DNA from: Acidobacteriota bacterium
Lineage (GTDB): Bacteria; Acidobacteriota; Blastocatellia; Pyrinomonadales; Pyrinomonadaceae
Assembly (NCBI GenBank): GCA_019639135.1
Contig: JAHBSL010000001.1
Coordinates: 124,001 to 188,000, forward strand
Direction of reading: 5' to 3'
Length of the DNA stretch: 64,000 bases
Under the pieces are notes generated by a model. The model was not told the DNA's origin. It did not search any database and saw nothing but the letters and a program-made list of their open reading frames with translations. This document shows, one piece after another, positions 53,830-62,521 of this stretch (positions are counted from its first letter, which is position 1; each line of letters starts with the position of its first letter). The position numbers and the translations under genes were made by a program.

Positions 53830-55428
53830 CTATGCGTAGCTGTGAAGCCCCGGCAGCAAATAACTGACTCCAAGATAAGTAAAGATGACCAAAAGGAAGC
53901 CGACGATGGCAAAGTATGCCGAGGAACGGCCCGTCCAGCCCCGCGAGATTCGCGTGTGAAGAAACGCCGCATATGTCAGCCAGGCGACGAGTGCGCCCGT
54001 CTCTTTCGAGTCAAATCCCCATGGCCGGCCCCAACTTTCATTTGCCCAGATGGCTCCGGTGATCAGCAGCATCGCGAGCCCGGCAAATGCGAGACAGGCG
54101 GTCTTGTACATCAGCACGTCGAGCGATTCGAGGCTCGGCAAACGCTCAATTAGCTTCTCGGTCCGGAAGCCAAAAAGGATGACAAAGAAAGTTCCGGCAA
54201 GAGCGGTGATCAGGCCCGAAAGCTCGACCGGGTTCGTATTGAGCGAAGAATATAGCTGCGGCCCGTAAACCTGCAGGTACGAGCGGGCCATCTGCTCCAT
54301 CTGGAGCGGCGTCAGTGCAGCGTATTCCTTCGCCGTCAGGTCCTGACGCTCGGCAATCGCACGTCCGGCAACGACATACTGGCTCGGGTCTTCCTTGAGC
54401 TGCTGTTCGAGCCGCGGAAGCGGATTCTCGACACTGCGAACGCCATTTACCAGGAAGCCGACTGCGACGATGTTGACGAGAAGTGCGGCCTTGAGAAGGG
54501 CGTGGCCGACCTTCTTCGCAGGTTCGTTGTTGCCGTAAAGATAGAAGAGAAAAGCGATTATTACCCCGAGATACAAAAGCCCGGCGATCGCAAGAGTTTC
54601 GCCAACCCACGGAAGTTCAAGGCGGAACGGGGCAGAGAAAGGCTTGCCGCCGTTCGTATTCGGCATGAACAGGCCGGTACGGTAAACGAACTCTGTAAAG
54701 ACGGAGAACTTGCTGACGGTTCCGATAACGCCGAGTGCGAAAACGCTCGACCAGATGGCCATTGATTCGACCTTGACGCGATCCTTCAGCAGGTAGATCA
54801 CGGCGATCGCAAAGCAAACGAGAGCGACGCCGTAGCTCAGCGAAGCGACGCCGACGTGGATCGGCCGCCAGTAGGAATCGAGAACCGGTGGAAGGTCGAT
54901 AAATTCATCGCCGATGAACCTTGCAAGAACAAGAATTATCGCAGCGAGCGGCAGCGTGAATGCCGTCAGGATCTGATATGAGCTTCGGCGGATCAGAAGC
55001 AGCGTTGCGATACCGGCGCCGAAAGCAAACGCGATGCTGAGGTCATAGAGATTCGCGAACGGCACATAACGAAACACCCACGGCATCTCGGTGTAGCCGC
55101 TTTGGCGGAGGACGGCGGTCTCGAGTTCGTAGGCCGTGACCCAGCGGACGAGCCAGCTTGAGAGGTTGAAGAACACCCCGAGAGTCGCCGTCCAGAGCGA
55201 GATCTTGCGGGCCATTTCTGACGGTGCGTAGAGGTTCGTCAATTGGAACAACCCCGCGAGGATGTAGCAGGCGAGTGCGACCATCATCAATGCGCCGTCG
55301 GACATGAACGACTGGCCCATCTGGATCCGCAATCCGAGCATCACCAGCGAGCCGCCCAACGCAAGAATGGCCGGAAGATATGAGGTCCAGCCTGTTCCGA
55401 TCTCTCTTTCGTAAATTTCCTGTGCCAT
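53830..55428 (-). CDS. ccsA: System II cytochrome c biogenesis protein CcsA
   Basis: A 532-residue membrane protein with many helices. The heme-handling tryptophan-rich motif is ESWGRPWGFDSKETGALVAWLTYAAFLHTRI near the C terminus (WG.PWGFDSKE form), preceded and followed by histidine-bearing helices (RPIHVGVASLSYGVALVCFAIAVIYL). It is longer than many CcsA proteins because of an N-terminal extra membrane part and a soluble insert with a helical domain (EDPSQYVVAGRAIAERQDLTAKEYAAL). With ResB it delivers heme to apocytochromes. Starts 9 bases after the resB stop. Confidence 0.9.
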   Translation of the reverse strand: MAQEIYEREIGTGWTSYLPAILALGGSLVMLGLRIQMGQSFMSDGALMMVALACYILAGLFQLTNLYAPSEMARKISLWTATLGVFFNLSSWLVRWVTAYELETAVLRQSGYTEMPWVFRYVPFANLYDLSIAFAFGAGIATLLLIRRSSYQILTAFTLPLAAIILVLARFIGDEFIDLPPVLDSYWRPIHVGVASLSYGVALVCFAIAVIYLLKDRVKVESMAIWSSVFALGVIGTVSKFSVFTEFVYRTGLFMPNTNGGKPFSAPFRLELPWVGETLAIAGLLYLGVIIAFLFYLYGNNEPAKKVGHALLKAALLVNIVAVGFLVNGVRSVENPLPRLEQQLKEDPSQYVVAGRAIAERQDLTAKEYAALTPLQMEQMARSYLQVYGPQLYSSLNTNPVELSGLITALAGTFFVILFGFRTEKLIERLPSLESLDVLMYKTACLAFAGLAMLLITGAIWANESWGRPWGFDSKETGALVAWLTYAAFLHTRISRGWTGRSSAYFAIVGFLLVIFTYLGVSYLLPGLHSYA

Positions 55429-55437
55429 AACTCCTCT

Positions 55438-57093
55438 CTATTCTGGTGAGTTTCTAATCTGCTTTTCCTGCCCGAGGCCATGTGCGGCCTCGGCGTCCAC
55501 TTTGTTGAATATATCCTCGAATGCCTTATGGTTGCGGTTCGTGTGCCCGCCGAGGATGACTTTTACTGAGCCGTCGGCCTGCTCTTCCACATTGGCCCAA
55601 ATGCGGCGATGCGAGAAAAAGAAAACGTAAACCAGGGCCGCCATCAGTCCGACGCCGCCAAAGTACCAGGCGATGAACGCACCGTTGTACGGGTCGTATT
55701 TGATCGATAAGATATGGGCGAACGGAGCCTTCTCAAACTCATTGAGCTGCCACTTATAGCCGGCCTTCGGAGCACTTATCGGGATGTTGTCCGGAACGGT
55801 CGAGCCGAATGCGAAAACGCGTTGCCGCTCGCCGCCGGGCGGAGTAACGCTGAGCACCGCCGCCGGATTGTTGTATTCGCCGGAGCGAGTGTCAGGTTCG
55901 CCGTTCTGGTTGAAGGTAAAATCCGGAAGGAACTGATCGTATTCGATGACCGTGCCGTCGGCCAGCGTGGTGCTTCCGAGCCGCATGATGTTTACCGTCT
56001 GCGGTTCGCCGCCATCGACCGGCACGGCCTGGATCTTGATCTCGCGTGCATTGCCGATCGGGACCGTCTGAGCCTGGAAGAACCGGAACCCGCGGTAGTG
56101 GAACGGGTTGTTCATGCTGACATCCGCAATCGTTGTCCCGTATTCGGGGTCGTCGATCCTGATCTGCGTACGCCAATCAAGCGTATTGGTAACGTCGATC
56201 GCACCGCTCGGATCGATCAGCTTTTGCTGAACGTCCGTGCAGGTGACCGTGAAGGGAAGCTGGACGGCGAAACGCTCTCGCTTATCGAGTTCGAACCGGA
56301 TCATCTCGATCTGGTCGCTGGCATCGCCGGGGATCATCCTGACGTCCGCGTCAAATCCGGTCATCAGGGCGAGAGCGTGGCCAAGAAAGAGGGTCAGCAG
56401 CGTAACGTGAACAATGTACGCACCGAGGCGGTTGTATTTGCCGCGTTCACCAAAGAGAACCGCCTGTTTACTTTCGATCGTCCGCGAGAAATCTTTCTTG
56501 CCGCTTTCATCGATGGCGTAGGATTTCGTCGTCGTTTCTGTCACCTCGGGCGCGAAACCGCGGCGGGCAAAGACGCCCCGCAGTTTATCCACCACGCTCT
56601 CAACGTTCGCTCCCGACACAACGTATTCGGAACTGACCTGCTGCTGCTTGAGCCACTCGGCGGTTGCGGTCTTTTTAGGGCTGCGGATGTAGCTCCACGC
56701 CGAAGGGAATCGCTCGATGGACGCCAGGACGATATTGAGCGAAAGGACGAGCAGCAGAAGGTTGTAGTACCAGGCGTGGTAGATGTCGAAGAGCCCGAGA
56801 GCTCCATAGACCGTCCTTTCGGCCGGCGTCAAAGACGCGTAATAGGAATCGAATCCATCGACGTTCTGCTGAATGATGAGCATCCCGATCATCGAGAGGA
56901 TGACCAAAATGACGAGCAAGGTCACGCCGAACCTGACCGAGCTCAGGAACTTGAGCACAGTTTCGACATAACCCATTAAGTTCGTTCCGGAAGCAGCCTT
57001 TGCAGGGGAGGCCGGCGGGCCGGGTTTAATGCTTTCTTCGTTGACGGACATTTGTCTATCAAGAATATTAGAACAGGGCCGGTAAATTGTCAC
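55438..57093 (-). CDS. resB: System II cytochrome c biogenesis protein ResB
   Basis: A 551-residue protein of the ResB/Ccs1 family. Four membrane helices frame a large extracytoplasmic domain: the opening LKFLSSVRFGVTLLVILVILSMIGMLIIQ and FDIYHAWYYNLLLLVLSLNIVLASIERFP are characteristic, as is YNRLGAYIVHVTLLTLFLGHALALMTG with its histidines; the last helix is AWYFGGVGLMAALVYVFFFSHRRIWA. ResB pairs with CcsA to hold reduced heme and attach it to CXXCH motifs. The start follows a GGACAA..-like context; an in-frame later ATG (MSVNEES) is an alternative start. Confidence 0.9.
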   Translation of the reverse strand: MTIYRPCSNILDRQMSVNEESIKPGPPASPAKAASGTNLMGYVETVLKFLSSVRFGVTLLVILVILSMIGMLIIQQNVDGFDSYYASLTPAERTVYGALGLFDIYHAWYYNLLLLVLSLNIVLASIERFPSAWSYIRSPKKTATAEWLKQQQVSSEYVVSGANVESVVDKLRGVFARRGFAPEVTETTTKSYAIDESGKKDFSRTIESKQAVLFGERGKYNRLGAYIVHVTLLTLFLGHALALMTGFDADVRMIPGDASDQIEMIRFELDKRERFAVQLPFTVTCTDVQQKLIDPSGAIDVTNTLDWRTQIRIDDPEYGTTIADVSMNNPFHYRGFRFFQAQTVPIGNAREIKIQAVPVDGGEPQTVNIMRLGSTTLADGTVIEYDQFLPDFTFNQNGEPDTRSGEYNNPAAVLSVTPPGGERQRVFAFGSTVPDNIPISAPKAGYKWQLNEFEKAPFAHILSIKYDPYNGAFIAWYFGGVGLMAALVYVFFFSHRRIWANVEEQADGSVKVILGGHTNRNHKAFEDIFNKVDAEAAHGLGQEKQIRNSPE

Positions 57094-57203
57094 CTTTCGG
57101 CTTATAAGCTCTGCTTCTAAAAATAAGCAGGCTCATCAAGAGGGCTTAGCTTTGAAAAACCGGCAGGGAAGGCTATTCTTTAGCATTGCGGAGCCTGGAC
57201 CCT

Positions 57204-58109
57204 ATGAGCATGTCAGTCGCAGAGATCGGCGAGGCCGCTGAGCCCCTGAGCCTTCGGGATCGCCTGAACGCATATGTGGTGTTGACCAAACCGCGTATCG
57301 CGTTCATGTTGGTGCTGACTGCGGCAGCCGGATATTACGTAGGTTCGGGAAGCCCGATCGACTACGCACTTTTCGGATGGTCGATGACCGGCATTTTGCT
57401 TCTTGCTCTCGGCGTCGCGGCGCTGAACCAATGGTTCGAGCGGGCAACCGATTCGCTGATGGAGCGGACGGCGAAAAGGCCGCTGCCGGCGGGGAAGGTC
57501 AGTTCGATCGAGGCGTTCGTGTTTGGGTCGGCATTGACAATAGCCGCAGAACTGGTTTTCTTCTTTTTCGTTAATCCGTTAACAGCATTGCTCGGATTGG
57601 TCGTCATCGTCGGCTATGTGCTGATGTACACGCCGCTCAAGACCCGAAGCACGATCTGCACGGCGGTCGGGGCCGTGCCCGGAGCGATGCCGCCGCTTAT
57701 GGGCTGGACATCGGCCGCGAATGAAATTTCACTTGGAGCCTGGGCTCTCTTCGCATTGCTTTTCCTTTGGCAATTCCCGCATTTTCTGGCCATTGCCTGG
57801 CTTTACCGCGATCAGTACGAGCGGGCCGGTATAAAAATGCTCCCGGTCGTCGATAAGTCGGGTGTGATCACGGCCCGGCAGATACTTTTGTTCGGCTTTC
57901 TGACGTTACCGGTCAGCCTGGCCCCCTTCTTTTTTGGTCACGCGGGTTTTATATACCTTGGGGCGGCACTTTTTGCAGGCATTTGGTTTCTTGTCGAATC
58001 CTTCCGGATGTCGCGGGCGAAGAACGATAAAGCGGCCCGACGGCTTCTTCTTGTCTCGGTCCTTTATCTTCCGATAGTCTTCGGGGCGCTTGTTATAAAC
58101 AGCCGTTGA
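57204..58109 (+). CDS. ctaB: Protoheme IX farnesyltransferase (heme O synthase)
   Basis: About 301 residues with nine predicted helices. The UbiA-type active site is present: ALNQWFERATDSLMERTAKRPLPAGKV (N..x..D....D motif) and the second aspartate-rich loop YRDQYERAGIKMLPVVDKSG. It farnesylates heme b to heme o for heme-copper oxidases. The ATG at 57204 is preferred because GGAG lies 10 bases upstream. The stop overlaps the ATG of coxIII by one base. Confidence 0.94.
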   Translation: MSMSVAEIGEAAEPLSLRDRLNAYVVLTKPRIAFMLVLTAAAGYYVGSGSPIDYALFGWSMTGILLLALGVAALNQWFERATDSLMERTAKRPLPAGKVSSIEAFVFGSALTIAAELVFFFFVNPLTALLGLVVIVGYVLMYTPLKTRSTICTAVGAVPGAMPPLMGWTSAANEISLGAWALFALLFLWQFPHFLAIAWLYRDQYERAGIKMLPVVDKSGVITARQILLFGFLTLPVSLAPFFFGHAGFIYLGAALFAGIWFLVESFRMSRAKNDKAARRLLLVSVLYLPIVFGALVINSR

Positions 58110-58813
58110 TGATGCGAGAAGGAGTAACAGCAACATCAGACCGGGCACCGGGCACTACTGTCGAGGATATTCTCTCCGGCAGGGGCGGCGGGCCGGGCGG
58201 TTACGACCGCGGACCGGGCGGAGGCCCTAACGATTTCTTTGACGACGAGGACGACGAGCGGCCGGATAAGGCCAAAGTGATCACCTGGTTCGTCCTGCTG
58301 GTCGTGCTTATGACCTTTGGCGGTCTGCTCGGGGCTTATATCGTTATCGCGACGAACAATGTGCTCGAGTGGAAGCCGTTCGAACTTCCGATCCCGATCT
58401 GGATCAGCACCTTCACGATCGTTCTCAGCAGTTTTGCCTATCATGCGGGGAAGCTTGCGGTAGATCGAAGCGACTGGGCGGCCTCGCGGAATTATTTCGT
58501 CGCGACCACAGTGCTCGGCGGTATTTTCATTGCATCGCAGCTTCTCGCATGGATAGCACTTTGGCGGACCGGCCTTTACGTTGAAGGAAATCCCTACGCC
58601 GGGTTCTTTTATATCCTGACGGCGGCCCATGCGATTCACGTCGTCGGCGGCATCGTGGCACTAGCGGCGGTCGTGCTGCGGAACTGGCAGGGAACCTCGA
58701 ACTACGACGAGCGGGACTATCGACGGAAACTTGCCCGGTCGGTCGGCTGGTATTGGCACTTCATGGGCGGTCTCTGGCTTGCGATCGTCGTCCTGCTCGC
58801 GTTCTGGAAGTGA
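58109..58813 (+). CDS. coxC: Cytochrome c oxidase subunit III
   Basis: A 234-residue membrane protein with five helices. A glycine- and aspartate-rich N-terminal segment (SGRGGGPGGYDRGPGGGPND) precedes the helices. COX3 signatures include FVLLVVLMTFGGLLGAYIV, AAHAIHVVGGIVALAAVV and VGWYWHFMGGLWLAIVVLLAFW. Subunits I and II are not in the window. A DUF420 gene follows 9 bases later. A start two codons in (ATG at 58112) is possible. Confidence 0.92.
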   Translation: MMREGVTATSDRAPGTTVEDILSGRGGGPGGYDRGPGGGPNDFFDDEDDERPDKAKVITWFVLLVVLMTFGGLLGAYIVIATNNVLEWKPFELPIPIWISTFTIVLSSFAYHAGKLAVDRSDWAASRNYFVATTVLGGIFIASQLLAWIALWRTGLYVEGNPYAGFFYILTAAHAIHVVGGIVALAAVVLRNWQGTSNYDERDYRRKLARSVGWYWHFMGGLWLAIVVLLAFWK

Positions 58814-58822
58814 TCTTTCTTT

Positions 58823-59272
58823 ATGGAACAGCTTCTCGGCATCTTTCCCCATTGGAATTCGTTCCTTAACGCGACCTCGGCGGTTTTCCTGGTCATCGGT
58901 TTCTATTTCATAAGGCAAAAGGCGATCCCGAAGCATAAAGCGTGTATGCTGACGGCGTTTACGGTATCGACCATATTTTTGGCGAGTTATCTGACCCACC
59001 ATACCCTGCGAAGCTACTATTTCGGTATCGGGCCGACACGATTTACCGGCGAGGGTCTCGCGAGGCCGATCTATTTCACCATCTTGACCTCGCACACGAT
59101 CCTCGCGGCGATCGGGGCTCCGTTCATCATCGCGGCCCTTTATCTGGCTCTGAAAGGCCGATTCGATAAGCATAAAAAGCTCGCGAGATTCGTTTTTCCG
59201 GTATGGCTTTACGTGTCGGTAACGGGCGTTATCGTCTATATAATGCTCTATCACCTCTATCCGGCACGCTGA
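58823..59272 (+). CDS. DUF420 family membrane protein
   Basis: A 149-residue protein with four helices. The family pattern is clear: PHWNSFLNATSAVFLVIGFYFIRQKAIPKHKACMLTAFTVSTIFLASYLTHHTLRS, then SHTILAAIGAPFIIAALYLALKGRFDKHKKLARFVFPVWLYVSVTGVIVYIMLY. These proteins occur next to cytochrome oxidase genes and are thought to help in oxidase assembly, possibly copper delivery; conserved histidines in helices 2 and 3 fit metal or heme binding. It ends the ctaB-coxIII row. Confidence 0.9.
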   Translation: MEQLLGIFPHWNSFLNATSAVFLVIGFYFIRQKAIPKHKACMLTAFTVSTIFLASYLTHHTLRSYYFGIGPTRFTGEGLARPIYFTILTSHTILAAIGAPFIIAALYLALKGRFDKHKKLARFVFPVWLYVSVTGVIVYIMLYHLYPAR

Positions 59273-59337
59273 GATCGGAAAAAATGTCGGGTTTCTCCGC
59301 AGTTTTCTTGCTCTTAGCCGAAACAAAGTGCTAATAT

Positions 59338-59492
59338 CTACACGTTGAAAAGTTGATCACCGAGGTCGGGATGACCCGACGCGGGGGAACCACCGAGAAA
59401 GGACGTGTCCGATCTCAGGGGCGAAGCAGGTCTTTAGAGGCTTGCGGGGATAACTTTCGTTCCTAGCCCGTCAGCTAACCTCGTAGGTGTGG
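59338..59492 (+). ncRNA. c-di-AMP riboswitch (ydaO/yuaA type) with no recognisable gene behind it
   Basis: The plus strand has the conserved elements of the ydaO/yuaA class in order: GACGCGGGGGAACCACCGAG (59377-59396), AGGGGCGAAGCAGG (59417-59430), GGGGATAAC, and the highly conserved tail GCCCGTCAGCTAACCTCGTA (59466-59485) before GGTGT. The outer stem is ACAC (59340-59343) with GTGT (59487-59490). These RNAs sense cyclic di-AMP and usually control cell-wall hydrolase or potassium/osmolyte transport genes. Here the next plus-strand gene with a good start is ETF-QO, a kilobase away, beyond an antisense lipoprotein gene. Confidence 0.92.
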
Positions 59493-59596
59493 CAAAGAAG
59501 TTACTGCAGAAGAAAAGACTTAAGGTCGCGAATTTTGTGTGTGCTTCGCGCTCTGCTTTCTCAACGAAACAAGCAGAAATCCGGTCTTCTCAAGGA

Positions 59597-59630
59597 CGTA
59601 ATACCCGCGGAGCGATTCGCGGGTATTACG
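59597..59630. repeat. 13-bp perfect inverted repeat after the riboswitch
   Basis: CGTAATACCCGCG, loop GAGCGATT, CGCGGGTATTACG. A very stable hairpin on both strands, one base before the stop codon of the convergent lipoprotein gene. There is no direct T-run, so it is not a classical terminator; it may be a 3'-end barrier or a fragment of the riboswitch's expression platform. Confidence 0.75.
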
Positions 59631-60392
59631 TTAGGGGTAGTAACGCTTTTTCAGATAGCCCGCATTCCACGGATCATCGCTAAAATAAAATACCCGACGG
59701 CCCGGTTTGAGACCGGCAAGCGGAGCTTCATCCACCGATAACCCGTAACTCGCACGGCAAAGCGGCTCCGTCCAGTCGTTCCCGGCGCGAAGGAAGGCGC
59801 GGATGGGTTCGGCATCGGCACCCATCACGAATGCCATCGGAACTGCCTCATCAACATCCAAATCCTGCAGCCAGCGGTCGCCGACACACCACGACGCAAG
59901 CGCCGTGATCGTCAGCGGCGTCCCGTCGGGAAGTCCGGAACGAAGTGCAGAGACAAGTTTTCGATAAAAGGGCCGTTCGGAGAGCGTCGCGTCAAAATCG
60001 ATCTGGATCCCGCGGGCGTTCGGCCGCTCAAGGGCGGACTGTGCGAGTTCGACGATCTCGGCGATCTGGCCGTCGCTCAAGTTAGGCCGCCGTTCGGTCT
60101 CCTTGACGGTCTCGATGCGGATCACTGCCGTGAGATAGGTGCCATCGGGAACAGCCAGCGGCTGGCGGCGCGGTTCGCGGCGGATCGAATCACGCTCAAG
60201 CGTCAGCGTCATCGCGAGGAATGCGACGCCGGTCGTTCCGGGGTCGATGAAACGCAGGTCTTCATTTCGTTCCCATGCCCAGAGCACGGTCGCCGGTGCC
60301 TCCGAAGTACGCGGAAGCCGCACGGCCCGATCGGTACTGCAGGCGGCGACGAGCGAAACTAAAGCAAAGAGGATGAACGAGCGGGACTGCAC
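59631..60392 (-). CDS. DUF3142-like lipoprotein
   Basis: A 253-residue lipoprotein (signal ILFALVSLVAAC with cysteine +1). The body fits the DUF3142 family: ATVLWAWERNEDLRFIDP, VAFLAMTLTL near the start; then GIQIDFDATLSERPFYRKLVSALRSGLPDGTPLTITALASWCVGDRW, the core pattern, which resembles a TIM-barrel glycoside-hydrolase-like fold; and SVDEAPLAGLKPGRRVFYFSDDPW at the end. Activity is unknown. It lies antisense to the region where a target of the c-di-AMP riboswitch would be expected. Confidence 0.85.
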   Translation of the reverse strand: MQSRSFILFALVSLVAACSTDRAVRLPRTSEAPATVLWAWERNEDLRFIDPGTTGVAFLAMTLTLERDSIRREPRRQPLAVPDGTYLTAVIRIETVKETERRPNLSDGQIAEIVELAQSALERPNARGIQIDFDATLSERPFYRKLVSALRSGLPDGTPLTITALASWCVGDRWLQDLDVDEAVPMAFVMGADAEPIRAFLRAGNDWTEPLCRASYGLSVDEAPLAGLKPGRRVFYFSDDPWNAGYLKKRYYP

Positions 60393-60448
60393 GGAGAAAT
60401 TCTACCATTACCGCAGCAAACCGTTTATTACCTTCAAGTTCGATTTGC

Positions 60449-60483
60449 TATACTTGTGAAAACTGAATCGCTATTCATTTTTT
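60449..60483 (+). promoter_or_regulatory. ETF-QO promoter (-10) with operator related to the etfBA site
   Basis: A TATACT -10 box at 60449-60454 is followed at once by ACTGAATCGCTATTCATT (60462-60479) plus TTTT. Aligned without gaps to the 22-bp palindrome before etfB, 16 of 22 positions agree, including TGAAT...TATTCATT. The site lies where a bound repressor would block initiation, 26 bases before the ATG. Confidence 0.6.
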
Positions 60484-60508
60484 GCCTGAAAGAATCATCG
60501 GAGAAAAT

Positions 60509-62215
60509 ATGATCGAAAGGGAACAGATCGAGATGGACGTGGTCTTCGTCGGGGCCGGGCCGGCAAACCTTGCGGCGGCTCTGCACCTCAAGGCCGAGAT
60601 AAGGCGACACGACGAACTGATCGACCGCGGGATAAAGCACGGCAACAAGATCGGCGAGATAGAGATCGCCATCGTCGAAAAAGGCTCGTTCGTCGGAGCA
60701 CACATCCTTTCGGGAGCCGTAATGGACCCGAAAGCGATCCGCGAGCTGATGCCGGATTTTCTCGAAAAGGGCTGTCCGGTCGATACGGTCGTGACAGAGG
60801 ACGCCGCGTGGTACCTGACGCCTTCGAAGATGATCAACGCACCGATCGTCCCTCCGCCATTGAAGAACAAAGGCAAGTACATCCTGAGCCTCTCGAAGAT
60901 GTGCGAATGGCTTGGAGAAAAATGTGAGGAAGCCGGGATCAATATCTTTCCCGAGTTTCCGGCGTCCGAATTGCTCTACGATGAGAACGATCGCGTTATC
61001 GGCGTAAGGACCGGCGATAAGGGAATCGACAAGGAAGGCCATCAGAAGGCGAATTTCGAGCCCGGCGTCGAACTACTCGCCAAGGTCACAGTGCTCGGAG
61101 AGGGCTCGCGAGGCTCGCTTGCCAAGCAGGCGATGCAGCGGCTTGGGCTGATGGAAGGCAAAGAGCCGCAGGTGTTCTCGATCGGCGTCAAGGAACTTTG
61201 GGAAGTCCCGGCCGGAAATTTTCCGGAAGGCAAGGTCGTCCATACGCTCGGGTTTCCCTCGGATACGCAGACCTACGGCGGCGGTTGGATCTATGGAATG
61301 AAGAACAATGTCGTCAGCATCGGTTATGTGACCGGGCTTGATTACGTCGATCCGAACATCGATCCGCATGCGGAGTTTCAAAAGTTCAAAACACACCCTG
61401 CGGTAGCAGAGATTCTCAGCGGCGGAAAGATGATCAAGTATGGAGCCAAAACGATCAACGCCGGCGGCTATTGGACGATGCCGAAGCTTTACGCCGACGG
61501 GCTGCTGATGGTCGGCGACTCCGCGTCCTTCCTGAACGGCCAGCGGATCAAGGGCATCCACACGGCGATGAAGTCGGGAATGCTTGCGGCGGAGACGATA
61601 GTCGGTGCTCTCGAGCATGAAGATTTCAGCGAGCGAACGCTTCGCCACTACGATGAGAAGGTCAATCTAAGCTGGATATACGATGAGCTTTACCCGGTAC
61701 GGAATTTCCACGCGTCGTTCCAGAAGGGACGCTGGTCGGCGCTGATAAATTCGGGACTTCAATATCTGACGAAAGGCCTCGCGTGGGGCTTTATGCCCAA
61801 AGAGCACCACGTTGCCGGCCACGAGAGAATGGCAAAGCTAGGTGAACTCAACGGCAGCGCCGACCCCGACCGATATGCAGAGCTGAAGTTTGATAAAGAA
61901 CTTACCTTTGACAAGGTAACGAACGTATTCCACGCCGGAGTCTCGCACGACGAGGATCAGCCGTCACATCTGCACGTCCTTGATACGGAGATCTGTGCGA
62001 CGCGATGCGCGGCGGAATACGGCAATCCATGCGAGCGATTCTGTCCGGCGGCGGTTTATGAGATGGAAGAGAATGCAGCGACCGGCAGGCGGGAATTGAA
62101 GGTGAACTTCTCAAATTGCGTTCACTGCAAGACCTGCGACATCGCCGATCCGTACCAGATCATAAATTGGGTAACGCCCGAGGGTGGCGGTGGACCGAAC
62201 TACAAGGGAATGTAA
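60509..62215 (+). CDS. Electron transfer flavoprotein-ubiquinone oxidoreductase
   Basis: A 568-residue membrane-associated flavoprotein that takes electrons from ETF to the quinone pool. FAD-binding MDVVFVGAGPANLAAALHL near the N terminus, LIDRGIKHGNKIGEIEIAIVEKGSFVGAHILSGAVMDPKA next, GWIYGMKNNVVSIGYVTGLDY in the middle and the FLNGQRIKGIHTAMKSGMLAAE motif. The C-terminal 4Fe-4S domain carries the cysteines CATRCAAEYGNPCERFCPAAVYE and NCVHCKTCDIADPYQIINWV. Start at 60509 chosen for the GGAG site 7 bases upstream. Length is normal. Its promoter holds a site like that in front of etfBA. Confidence 0.96.
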   Translation: MIEREQIEMDVVFVGAGPANLAAALHLKAEIRRHDELIDRGIKHGNKIGEIEIAIVEKGSFVGAHILSGAVMDPKAIRELMPDFLEKGCPVDTVVTEDAAWYLTPSKMINAPIVPPPLKNKGKYILSLSKMCEWLGEKCEEAGINIFPEFPASELLYDENDRVIGVRTGDKGIDKEGHQKANFEPGVELLAKVTVLGEGSRGSLAKQAMQRLGLMEGKEPQVFSIGVKELWEVPAGNFPEGKVVHTLGFPSDTQTYGGGWIYGMKNNVVSIGYVTGLDYVDPNIDPHAEFQKFKTHPAVAEILSGGKMIKYGAKTINAGGYWTMPKLYADGLLMVGDSASFLNGQRIKGIHTAMKSGMLAAETIVGALEHEDFSERTLRHYDEKVNLSWIYDELYPVRNFHASFQKGRWSALINSGLQYLTKGLAWGFMPKEHHVAGHERMAKLGELNGSADPDRYAELKFDKELTFDKVTNVFHAGVSHDEDQPSHLHVLDTEICATRCAAEYGNPCERFCPAAVYEMEENAATGRRELKVNFSNCVHCKTCDIADPYQIINWVTPEGGGGPNYKGM

Positions 62216-62218
62216 CGA

Positions 62219-62245
62219 AAAAAGTCCGTTTCGAGCGGACTTTTT
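62219..62245. terminator. Bidirectional intrinsic terminator
   Basis: AAAAGTCCG, loop TTTCGAG, CGGACTTTTT. It begins right after the ETF-QO stop and serves both this gene and, on the other strand, the yicC-gmk-rpoZ operon. Confidence 0.9.
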
Positions 62246-62266
62246 CATTAAGCTATTTCGTGCATA

Positions 62267-62515
62267 TCAGGAGTTGGGTTTTTCGTTCTGGTCGGTGAAG
62301 CTGAAGTTGACCTTACGTTCTTCAAATTCCTTAAGGGCAATGCGCGTCGGCTTGGTCTTGCGCGGATCGACGTCAACCCGCGGCAAGGCTCCACGCTGAA
62401 GCTGCTTGCTCCGCTGGGCTGCCAGGATTATCCGCCGATATTTCGAATCGATCTCAGGCGGATCGATCTCATCAAGGTTCACTTCATTCTCAAGAAGCTC
62501 TGTTTCTTCGGTCAT
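62267..62515 (-). CDS. rpoZ: DNA-directed RNA polymerase omega subunit
   Basis: An 82-residue protein with the omega core: PPEIDSKYRRIILAAQRSKQLQRGALP and KPTRIALKEFEERKVNF. The N-terminal acidic leader and a short tail are variable in the family. It helps assemble RNA polymerase. It follows gmk by 6 bases in the common yicC-gmk-rpoZ order. Confidence 0.93.
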   Translation of the reverse strand: MTEETELLENEVNLDEIDPPEIDSKYRRIILAAQRSKQLQRGALPRVDVDPRKTKPTRIALKEFEERKVNFSFTDQNEKPNS

Positions 62516-62521
62516 ATCTGG

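Noticed and set aside
55714-56979. 421-codon frame antisense to resB
   Set aside because: Composition bias of a shadow frame; resB helices and histidines are well preserved on the minus strand.
59487-59741. Protein-coding gene controlled by the c-di-AMP riboswitch
   Set aside because: The frames from the two GTG codons at 59487 and 59489 have no ribosome-binding site, no family-like sequence, and run antisense into a well supported lipoprotein gene.
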